The translations under genes were made by a program, and so were the position numbers. Source: an uncultured Clostridia bacterium (lineage in GTDB: Bacteria > Bacillota > Clostridia > Christensenellales > Borkfalkiaceae). Taken from it: a stretch of 10,408 bases of DNA. Shown piece by piece: positions 1 to 5,960 of this stretch; the stretch's first letter is position 1; every line of letters begins with the position of its first letter. Under the pieces are notes generated by a model. The model was not told the DNA's origin. It ran no database searches and was given only the letters and a program-made list of their open reading frames with translations. The stretch lies in NCBI GenBank assembly GCA_946540675.1, contig CAMNIW010000032.1, forward strand, positions 1 to 10,408, written 5' to 3'.

Positions 1-1
1 T

Positions 2-1507
2 CAGTTGACCGTATATAAAAAATCTTCTTATCCGACCGGTTTTTACGGCGGTATAATTTATCAGATAATGCCCGACAGGTTTTGTCGGGCAAAAGGCTTC
101 GGAAACGCCGAAGGAAAGAAAATGCGTTCCGATTGGGGCGGAATGCCTGAATATTTGCCGGACGACCGCGGGAAAATTCTTAACGACGACTTTTTCGGCG
201 GCAATTTTGAAGGTATAAGGCAAAAACTTCGCTACCTTCAAAGGCTCGGCGTTACTCACGTTTATCTCAATCCGATAGCGAAATCTCACAGTAATCACCG
301 TTATGATACTGCGGACTATATGTCGATTGATCCGTTACTCGGCACGGAAGACGATCTCAAAAGGCTTATTCAGGACGGTAAGGAACTCGGTATAACGTTT
401 ATTTTCGACGGCGTATATAATCATACGGGCGACGACAGTATATATTTCAACAAATATAAGCGGTACGGCGACGGCGGGGCGTATAACGACAGAAATTCCG
501 CCTATGCGCAGTGGTACGAGTTTAAGAATTATCCCGATGAGTATGCCTGCTGGTGGGGAATCGACGTTTTGCCGACAATAAGAAAGGATTGCAAAGAATT
601 TCAGGATTTTATTGCGGGCGACGGCGGGGTTATCGATAAATATATGTCACTCGGATTCGGCGGCGTAAGACTTGACGTCGTCGACGAACTTTCGGATGAA
701 TTTGTCGCAAGGATAAGGAACAAAGTAAAACAATACGGCGAAGATAAAATAATTATCGGTGAAGTCTGGGAAGACGCGACTAACAAGATAGCGTACGGAG
801 TAAGAAGAAAGTATTTTCTCGGCGAAGAACTCGACAGTGTGATGAATTATCCGCTAAAAGACGCCGTTATAGAGTACGTGTTGTCGGGTAACGGGAAGGC
901 TCTCGAAAAAACGGTAAAAGAACAAATAGATCATTATCCGTCAAATGCTTTGAACGGACTTATGAATATCATAGGCACGCACGACACGCCGAGAATACTT
1001 ACGGTTTTGGGTAAATGCGGCAAATTAAAAATTGACAGATCGGATATGGCGTACGAGATTTTGACCGCGGAAGAGAAAAGGGAAGCGGTAAAAAAACTCA
1101 AATGCGCTTCCGCGATACAATTCTTCATTTACGGCGTTCCGTCTATATACTACGGAGACGAATGCGGCATGGAAGGGAATAAAGACCCGTTTAACAGAAA
1201 ATGCTTCGAGATAGAAAAAGCCGACGGCAATGTATTGGACTGGTATAAAAAGATAACGTCTTTAAGGAAAAGTTGCGCTGTTTTTAGTGGCGGCGAAACG
1301 GTAGATGTAAAAAGCGACGGCGGAGTGTTTTCGTTTAAGCGTAAGACTCGGGATGAAGAGATTATGTTTGTTGCAAATTGCGGATTTTCTATGTGCGAAG
1401 TTAGGTTAAATTGTTCGACAGATGAAATTATCAACGACATAAAAACCGATAAAATCACGCTTAATACATATGATTTTGCGGTTTTTTATAAAAGAGTAAA
1501 ACAATGA
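2..1507 (+). CDS. GH13 alpha-amylase-family glycoside hydrolase, 5'-truncated
   Basis: Retaining alpha-glucan hydrolase of family GH13, expected to cleave alpha-1,4 (possibly alpha-1,6) links in starch-, glycogen- or pullulan-type oligosaccharides. Numbering from the TTG codon at 5, the (beta/alpha)8 barrel opens with YQIMPDRF (19-26). All four classic GH13 regions are present: DGVYNH (135-140), GVRLDVVDE with nucleophile D224, IIGEVWED with acid/base E253, and GTHD with H326-D327. A small C-terminal beta domain fills about residues 425-500. No signal peptide is visible, but the N-terminus is missing. The frame stays open to the left edge (Gln codon at 2-4), and QLTVY before the barrel resembles the end of the N-terminal beta-sandwich domain of neopullulanase-like GH13 enzymes, so TTG at 5 is probably an internal Leu codon. 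Exact substrate and subfamily cannot be settled here. It is the first visible gene of an operon and its stop overlaps the next start (ATGA, 1504-1507). Sure of family, unsure of specificity. Confidence 0.5.
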   Translation, partial: QLTVYKKSSYPTGFYGGIIYQIMPDRFCRAKGFGNAEGKKMRSDWGGMPEYLPDDRGKILNDDFFGGNFEGIRQKLRYLQRLGVTHVYLNPIAKSHSNHRYDTADYMSIDPLLGTEDDLKRLIQDGKELGITFIFDGVYNHTGDDSIYFNKYKRYGDGGAYNDRNSAYAQWYEFKNYPDEYACWWGIDVLPTIRKDCKEFQDFIAGDGGVIDKYMSLGFGGVRLDVVDELSDEFVARIRNKVKQYGEDKIIIGEVWEDATNKIAYGVRRKYFLGEELDSVMNYPLKDAVIEYVLSGNGKALEKTVKEQIDHYPSNALNGLMNIIGTHDTPRILTVLGKCGKLKIDRSDMAYEILTAEEKREAVKKLKCASAIQFFIYGVPSIYYGDECGMEGNKDPFNRKCFEIEKADGNVLDWYKKITSLRKSCAVFSGGETVDVKSDGGVFSFKRKTRDEEIMFVANCGFSMCEVRLNCSTDEIINDIKTDKITLNTYDFAVFYKRVKQ

Positions 1508-1965
1508 AAGGTTTTGAACCCGTATATGATAAAAACTCTGAAATACTGATACTCGGTAGTTTTCCGAGCGTGATTTCCCGTGAAGTCGGATTTTATTACG
1601 GCAACAGACGCAACAGGTTCTGGTCGCTTTTAGGCAAGATATTTCGCGAAGAGATAGGTGAAGACGTCGACTCAAAAAAAGCGTTTTTGTTAAAGCACGG
1701 TATCGCGCTTTGGGACATTGCCGAGAGTTGCGACGTGAAAGGTTCTTCCGATTCGGAAATAAAGAACGTTAGCGTGGCCGATCTCGATATTATATTGAAC
1801 GTTGCCGATATCGGATTGATAATATGCAACGGTAAGAAATCGTATGAAATTTTTTCAAAAAACTATGATTTGCCGATAAAATCGGTATGTTTACCGTCTA
1901 CGAGTCCGGCAAACGTATCATTTGACGAGTCGAAGTGGTTCGACGCTTTGGGAGCGCTTATATGA
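1504..1965 (+). CDS. DNA-deoxyinosine (hypoxanthine) glycosylase, UDG superfamily family 6
   Basis: Monofunctional base-excision-repair glycosylase predicted to remove hypoxanthine (deaminated adenine) from DNA. The 153-residue protein is a compact UDG fold. GSFPS (18-22) is the family's water-activating/phosphate loop motif, and YYGNRRNRFW (31-40) is the hallmark of family 6. N37 of NRFW is the residue I would align with the key Asn reported for the Methanosarcina barkeri enzyme (recalled, not aligned). GIALWD (66-71) and PSTSPAN (131-137) are also typical. It is cytoplasmic, with no signal or membrane segment. The ATG at 1504 lies inside the upstream stop (ATGA), with only a weak purine run before it, so translation is probably coupled to the amylase gene. 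The stop overlaps the AlkD-like gene in the same way. The C-terminus is short but complete. Family assignment is firm; a broader mismatch uracil activity cannot be excluded. Confidence 0.5.
   Translation: MKGFEPVYDKNSEILILGSFPSVISREVGFYYGNRRNRFWSLLGKIFREEIGEDVDSKKAFLLKHGIALWDIAESCDVKGSSDSEIKNVSVADLDIILNVADIGLIICNGKKSYEIFSKNYDLPIKSVCLPSTSPANVSFDESKWFDALGALI
1950..1954 (+). promoter_or_regulatory. Ribosome binding site deciding the AlkD-like gene start
   Basis: GGGAG lies inside the end of the hypoxanthine glycosylase gene, 7 nt before the ATG at 1962. It supports that start over the upstream GTG at 1935 and lets the downstream gene be read as the upstream one finishes. Confidence 0.5.
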
Positions 1966-2651
1966 ACGTTTACGAAAAAACGCTTATCGACCTTTACGAT
2001 TATGCCGATGAAAAGTTTAAGACTTTCAACGAAAAAATAGTCAATTGCGATAAACCGCTTATAGGTGTAAGGACGCCCGATATAAAGATGATCGCAAAGC
2101 GAGTGATTTCGTCCGATCCTTACGGATATTTATCCGAGTGCAAATTTCAGTACTATGAAGATACGCTTATTTTCGGACTCGTTATTGCGTCTTTCAAGTA
2201 TGAAGAATTTCTGTTATATTTGAACGACTATCTTTCCAAGGCTTGCGGTTGGTCGCACGTCGACTGTTTTGCGTCAGCCGTAAAATGTCTTAAAAATCGC
2301 GATAATAAAAGTAAATTTTTCAATATTTTGCAGGGAAAGTTGACCGTTGTAAACGGATATGAACTTCGCTTTTATATCGTCGCGATGATGGTGTTTTATC
2401 TTGAAGACGGCTATATTGACGACGTGCTCAAGTCGGCGTGCGCGCTTTGCGGAAACGGGTATTATAACGATATGGCGATAGCGTGGTTACTATCGGTCGC
2501 GTTTATTAAATATAAGGACAAAGTCGTTGACGTTCTTTTAAGCGGCGGACTTTGTGATTTCGTTCAAAACAAAACGATCTCTAAGATATGTGATTCTTTC
2601 AGAGTATCGCTTGAAGATAAAAATACGGTAAAAACGTTCAGGAAGAGGTAA
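1962..2651 (+). CDS. AlkD-like HEAT-repeat DNA alkylation repair glycosylase
   Basis: Predicted to excise alkylated purines such as 3- and 7-alkylpurines, in the DNA alkylation repair enzyme family (HEAT-like repeat superhelix). The 229-residue protein is all-helical in character. Typical segments are GVRTPD (35-40), YYED (64-67), GWSHVD (96-101), NGYELRF (131-137), YYNDMAIAW (167-175) and a C-terminal KICDSFRVS. W97, D101, R136 and W175 match, with identical spacing (4, 35, 39), the residues I recall as W109, D113, R148 and W187 of Bacillus cereus AlkD, so the active site looks intact. I chose ATG at 1962 because GGGAG (1950-1954) lies 7 nt upstream, it forms an ATGA overlap with the previous stop, and the protein then begins as family members do. 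A GTG at 1935 would add nine residues and is less likely. It is followed 2 nt later by tex. Confidence 0.5.
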   Translation: MNVYEKTLIDLYDYADEKFKTFNEKIVNCDKPLIGVRTPDIKMIAKRVISSDPYGYLSECKFQYYEDTLIFGLVIASFKYEEFLLYLNDYLSKACGWSHVDCFASAVKCLKNRDNKSKFFNILQGKLTVVNGYELRFYIVAMMVFYLEDGYIDDVLKSACALCGNGYYNDMAIAWLLSVAFIKYKDKVVDVLLSGGLCDFVQNKTISKICDSFRVSLEDKNTVKTFRKR

Positions 2652-2653
2652 AA

Positions 2654-4822
2654 ATGGAAATTTTACAACAAATCGTCAAAGAATTCAACCTGCGCGAAGA
2701 TCACGCGCAAAACATCGTTTCGTTACTTGACGAAGGCAATACCATACCTTTTATCGCAAGGTATAGAAAAGAAGCGACCGGGCATATCGACGACCAGGTT
2801 TTGAGAGATTTGTCCGACAGGTTGAATTATCTTCGCAACATTGAAAAGAGAAAGGCGGAAGTAACCGCGTCCATAACAGAACAGGGAAAGATGACCGACG
2901 ATATAGCGAAGGCTCTTTCCGAAGCGACCACGCTTACCGAAGTCGAAGATATTTACAGGCCGTATAAGCAAAAGAAAAAGACGCGGGCGACAATAGCGGT
3001 GGCAAAGGGGCTCGAACCGCTTGCCGACGTGATATTTGCGCAGGAGATGACGGACGGGACGGTTGAAGAAGTTGCCGAGCCGTACGTAAACGAAGAACTC
3101 GGCGTTAAAACCGCGGCGGAAGCAATCGCGGGCGCGCAGGATATTATAGCGGAAAGAGTGTCCGACAATGCCGAACTCCGCAAAAAACTCCGCCGTATCT
3201 ATCTTAAAAACGCCATTATCGCGACAAAACTGCAAAAGGCAGAAGAAGACGGCGCAAAAACGTACGAAATGTACGCCGATTATTCCGAACCGGTCGCCGA
3301 GATCAAATCGCACCGCGTTCTTGCCGTAAACCGCGGCGAAGACGAAGGTTATCTTAAAGTAAAAGTTACCATACCCGAAGATTTTGCTATGCGCGTGTGC
3401 GAGATAGGAACGGTAAAAGACGGAAATATTTTCACCGATACCGTAAAAGAAGCGGTCGCCGACGCATACAAGAGACTTATTCAGCCTTCTATCGAGCGCG
3501 AAATCAGGAGTTTTCTTACCGAAACCGCCCAGGAGCAGGCAATCAAAATGTTCGACGTCAATCTTCGTCCGCTCTTGATGCAGCCGCCTGTCAAAGATAA
3601 GGTCGTAATGGGTTTCGATCCCGCATACCGCACGGGATGCAAGATAGCGGTCGTCGACGCCACCGGTAAAGTGCTTGCAACGACGGTGGTTTATCCTACG
3701 CCGCCGAAGCCGAAGATCGAAGAATCCGAAAAAGAACTCAAAAAACTTATCGATAAATATTCGGTCGACGTAATATCCATAGGTAACGGAACCGCGTCTA
3801 AAGAATCGCAAATGTTCGTTGCGGATATGCTCAAACCTTATAACGGAAAGGTTAATTACGTTGTCGTAAACGAAGCGGGGGCGTCGGTATATTCGGGATC
3901 TCCGCTCGCTGCGAAAGAATTTCCCGAATACGATCTTACGCTCCGTTCGGCAATTTCGATTGCGCGAAGGTTGCAGGATCCGCTTGCGGAACTTATAAAA
4001 ATCGACCCCAAGGCGATCGGCGTAGGGCAGTATCAGCACGATATGCCCGCGGCTCGGCTCGACGCCGTTTTGGACGGTGTTTTGGAAGACTGCGTAAACA
4101 GTGTAGGTGTAGACCTTAACACCGCGAGTCCGTCGCTGTTATCTCACGTTGCGGGATTGAATAGCGGAATAGCGAACAATATAATCAAATACCGGGATGA
4201 AAACGGCAAATTCAAATCGAGAAAAGAGCTTATGAAAGTTCCCAAACTCGGAGCGAAAGCGTTTGAACAAAGTGCGGGATTTTTGCGTATAAGAGACGGA
4301 AAGAATATTCTCGACAATACCGCCGTTCACCCTGAATCCTATGAGGCGACCGAGAAACTTCTCGCTATGTTCGGGTATACCGACGAAGACGTTGCGGAGA
4401 GAAAACTTACGGAGTTGCCTGCAAAAATTAAAAAATACGGTGAAGCGAAAGCGGCAGAAGAGTGCGGGCTCGGCGTTCCTACAATGAACGACATAGTCGT
4501 CGAATTGTTAAAGCCGGGCAGGGACGTGAGAGATACTTTACCGATGCCTCAACTCCGTTCCGACGTAATGGACATAAACGATCTGAAAGTCGGTATGGAA
4601 ATAACGGGAACGGTAAGAAACGTCATAGACTTCGGCGCGTTTATCGATATAGGCGTTCATCAGGACGGTCTTGTACATATATCGGAAATGTCGGATAATT
4701 ACGTAAAACATCCGTCTGACGTTCTTAAAGTCGGTCAGGTAGTCAACGTGCGAGTGATCAGCGTCGACGTAAAAAAGAACAGGATCGGGCTCAGTATGCG
4801 CAAAGAACGTAAAAACGATTGA
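2654..4822 (+). CDS. tex: Tex family RNA-binding transcription accessory protein
   Basis: Conserved cytoplasmic nucleic-acid-binding protein linked in other bacteria to transcription, RNA handling and stress or toxin expression; its precise biochemical role is poorly defined. The 722-residue length is usual for Tex. The N-terminal helical Tex region (about 1-190) contains the signature ARYRKEATG (35-43). A YqgF/RNase H-like domain spans about 315-440 and starts with GFDPAYRTGCK (320-330). A helix-hairpin-helix region covers about 485-545, with VPKLGAKAFEQSAGFLRI near its end. A complete S1 domain covers 645-716 (VGMEITGTVRNVIDFGAF, then DGLVHISEMS). The ATG at 2654 has the strong ribosome binding site GGAAGAGG (2641-2648) 5 nt upstream and lies 2 nt after the AlkD-like stop, so it belongs to the same operon. 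Its own strong site suggests it can be translated at a higher level than its neighbours. No frameshift or missing domain is seen. Confidence 0.5.
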   Translation: MEILQQIVKEFNLREDHAQNIVSLLDEGNTIPFIARYRKEATGHIDDQVLRDLSDRLNYLRNIEKRKAEVTASITEQGKMTDDIAKALSEATTLTEVEDIYRPYKQKKKTRATIAVAKGLEPLADVIFAQEMTDGTVEEVAEPYVNEELGVKTAAEAIAGAQDIIAERVSDNAELRKKLRRIYLKNAIIATKLQKAEEDGAKTYEMYADYSEPVAEIKSHRVLAVNRGEDEGYLKVKVTIPEDFAMRVCEIGTVKDGNIFTDTVKEAVADAYKRLIQPSIEREIRSFLTETAQEQAIKMFDVNLRPLLMQPPVKDKVVMGFDPAYRTGCKIAVVDATGKVLATTVVYPTPPKPKIEESEKELKKLIDKYSVDVISIGNGTASKESQMFVADMLKPYNGKVNYVVVNEAGASVYSGSPLAAKEFPEYDLTLRSAISIARRLQDPLAELIKIDPKAIGVGQYQHDMPAARLDAVLDGVLEDCVNSVGVDLNTASPSLLSHVAGLNSGIANNIIKYRDENGKFKSRKELMKVPKLGAKAFEQSAGFLRIRDGKNILDNTAVHPESYEATEKLLAMFGYTDEDVAERKLTELPAKIKKYGEAKAAEECGLGVPTMNDIVVELLKPGRDVRDTLPMPQLRSDVMDINDLKVGMEITGTVRNVIDFGAFIDIGVHQDGLVHISEMSDNYVKHPSDVLKVGQVVNVRVISVDVKKNRIGLSMRKERKND

Positions 4823-4847
4823 CAATAATATTGCGCTTTGCTAAAAT
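4819..4847 (+). promoter_or_regulatory. Strong sigma-A-type promoter for acpP
   Basis: The -35 TTGACA (4819-4824) and -10 TAAAAT (4842-4847) are separated by exactly 17 nt, with an extended -10 TGC (4839-4841). The -35 box overlaps the tex stop codon (TGA 4820-4822). The predicted start is near 4854, giving a leader of roughly 38 nt before the acpP ATG. Confidence 0.5.
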
Positions 4848-4862
4848 ATAGACAGTTAAAAA

Positions 4863-4887
4863 TATCCTGAATATGGATACATGGAGG
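4863..4887 (+). promoter_or_regulatory. acpP leader: small inverted repeat plus ribosome binding site
   Basis: TATCC (4863-4867) and GGATA (4875-4879) form a perfect 5-bp inverted repeat around a 7-nt centre. It ends just before the GGAGG ribosome binding site (4883-4887), which sits 4 nt from the ATG at 4892. The repeat could be a weak hairpin tuning access to the site, or chance. The ribosome binding site itself is clear. Confidence 0.5.
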
Positions 4888-4891
4888 TTAT

Positions 4892-5116
4892 ATGGATACT
4901 TTTACTAAGGTTGTCACGCTTTTGGGTAACGAACTCGGGGTAGATCCCGCGACCATCACGCCCGACAGCGATATCATCAGGGATTTGGGGGCGGATTCTT
5001 TGGACGTGGTACAGATGCTTATGGCTCTCGAAGACGAATTCGGAATAACTGTTTCCGAAGACGAAGCGTCAAATCTCAAGACGGTAAGAGACATCGTTAA
5101 TCTGATTGAAAAATAA
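4892..5116 (+). CDS. acpP: Acyl carrier protein
   Basis: Small acidic carrier that holds growing acyl chains on a 4'-phosphopantetheine arm during fatty acid (and possibly other acyl) synthesis in the cytoplasm. The 74-residue protein has the expected four-helix composition and the attachment motif GADSLD (33-38), with S36 as the modified serine. The following helix (VVQMLMALEDEFGI) is the usual partner-recognition helix, and the length is normal for a type II ACP. It stands alone between a strong promoter and an intrinsic terminator rather than beside fab genes. From sequence alone I cannot exclude a specialised carrier, but the canonical motif and strong expression signals favour the housekeeping fatty acid ACP. 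Confidence 0.5.
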   Translation: MDTFTKVVTLLGNELGVDPATITPDSDIIRDLGADSLDVVQMLMALEDEFGITVSEDEASNLKTVRDIVNLIEK

Positions 5117-5117
5117 G

Positions 5118-5152
5118 AAACTGCGGAAGGGTATTCCTTCCGCGGTTTTTTT
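5118..5152 (+). terminator. Intrinsic terminator of acpP
   Basis: GCGGAAGG (5123-5130) pairs with CCTTCCGC (5136-5143) around a 5-nt loop. The stem extends outward through a T-G wobble, a C-G pair and A-T pairs. Seven T residues follow at 5146-5152. It begins right after the acpP stop and is a textbook rho-independent terminator. Confidence 0.5.
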
Positions 5153-5170
5153 ATAAACTTATTGTAATAA

Positions 5171-5199
5171 ACGACCCGAGGCGGTACGTCTCGGGTCGT
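5171..5199 (-). terminator. Likely terminator of the coiled-coil/truA operon
   Basis: ACGACCCGAG (5171-5180) and CTCGGGTCGT (5190-5199) form a perfect 10-bp stem with a 9-nt centre that can close by two more pairs. It begins 7 nt beyond the truA stop. Read on the - strand it is followed by TTTATTACAAT, an imperfect T-rich tract. On the + strand it is followed by GATTTATTATT, so it may also act as a backup in the other direction. Confidence 0.5.
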
Positions 5200-5205
5200 G
5201 ATTTA

Positions 5206-5958
5206 TTATTCCGGAAAGCGCAAGTCCACGCTTTCGAGTATCAGTGCGTTCGGCGGTAGCGTTATCGCCGGATTGGCCGAGCGCAAAGCCTTTCCTTCAA
5301 GAAGCGCATACACGTCACGGACGGTCATTTTTCCTTCGCCCGTCGCTTTTATCGTCCCTGCGATTATGCGAACCGTATTGTATAAAAAACCGTCTCCGCG
5401 AATGCGGTAATACAACATATTTCCGTCAGTCGTAATTTCACTTAAAAAAATAGTTCTTACCGCAGATTTTTCTGTATTTTCAACAGTCTTGAATGCGGTC
5501 AGGTCATGCCTGCCTTCAAACGCTTTTGCGGCGAGCCGCATAGCGTCGATATCGACGGTCTTTTCCAGTCTTACGCTCGTCGGGTTGATAAGCGGTAAAA
5601 TATGCGACGAGATATAGAAGGAGTACCTGTAAGTCTTTGCCGCCGTAGCGGTCCTTACGCTGAAATCGGGCGGAACTTCGCGTGCGGATTGCGCCTGAAT
5701 ATCTTTAGGTAAAAACCTGTTCAGTTTGAAAGGGATCCTTTCCGTCGGGAGTTTTGTGTCGGCGCAAAAATCGAAAAAGTACTGTTTTGCCGAAACGCCT
5801 GCGTCCGTCCTGCTGCAACCTTCTATATCCGTTTCTTTGCCGAAGAGTTTCAGTAGGGCGGTTTTTATCTCGCTTTCGACGGTTCTTTTTCCCTGTATCG
5901 CCTGGAAACCGTAGTAATTTTTTCCGTTGTATTGTATTTCAATAAGAAATTTTCGCAT
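5206..5958 (-). CDS. truA: tRNA pseudouridine synthase A
   Basis: Converts uridine to pseudouridine at positions 38-40 in the anticodon arm of many tRNAs; cytoplasmic. The 250-residue length is normal. The N-terminus (KFLIEIQYNGKNYYGFQ) matches the family's first strand and YxGFQ motif. The catalytic motif GCSRTDAGV contains D52, the nucleophile. KTYRYSFY (108-115) carries the conserved active-site tyrosine region, and RGDGFLYNTVRIIAGTI (186-202) corresponds to the family's FL..MVR..G motif, with N-T in place of the more usual residues. The ATG (5956-5958) lies 2 nt after the stop of the coiled-coil gene and has no strong ribosome binding site, so translation is probably coupled. No promoter of its own is evident. 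It converges on acpP. Confidence 0.5.
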   Translation of the reverse strand: MRKFLIEIQYNGKNYYGFQAIQGKRTVESEIKTALLKLFGKETDIEGCSRTDAGVSAKQYFFDFCADTKLPTERIPFKLNRFLPKDIQAQSAREVPPDFSVRTATAAKTYRYSFYISSHILPLINPTSVRLEKTVDIDAMRLAAKAFEGRHDLTAFKTVENTEKSAVRTIFLSEITTDGNMLYYRIRGDGFLYNTVRIIAGTIKATGEGKMTVRDVYALLEGKALRSANPAITLPPNALILESVDLRFPE

Positions 5959-5960
5959 AT

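Noticed and set aside
1935..1961. GTG start adding nine residues to the AlkD-like protein
   Set aside because: The ATG at 1962 has GGGAG at proper spacing and an ATGA overlap, and fits the family N-terminus.
1504..2651. The paired glycosylases as a phage-defence or mobile island
   Set aside because: No nuclease, integrase, transposase or repeat is nearby, codon use looks like the neighbours by eye, and the genes sit in a housekeeping-type operon with tex.
2723..4039. 438-codon open frame on the - strand opposite tex
   Set aside because: Tex is clearly coded on the + strand over the whole stretch. The antisense product is Arg/Phe-rich with no domain-like pattern, as expected from the codon bias of the real gene.
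5198..5914. Several 60-70 codon + strand frames opposite truA
   Set aside because: truA is unambiguous on the - strand and these frames have no motif or translation signal.
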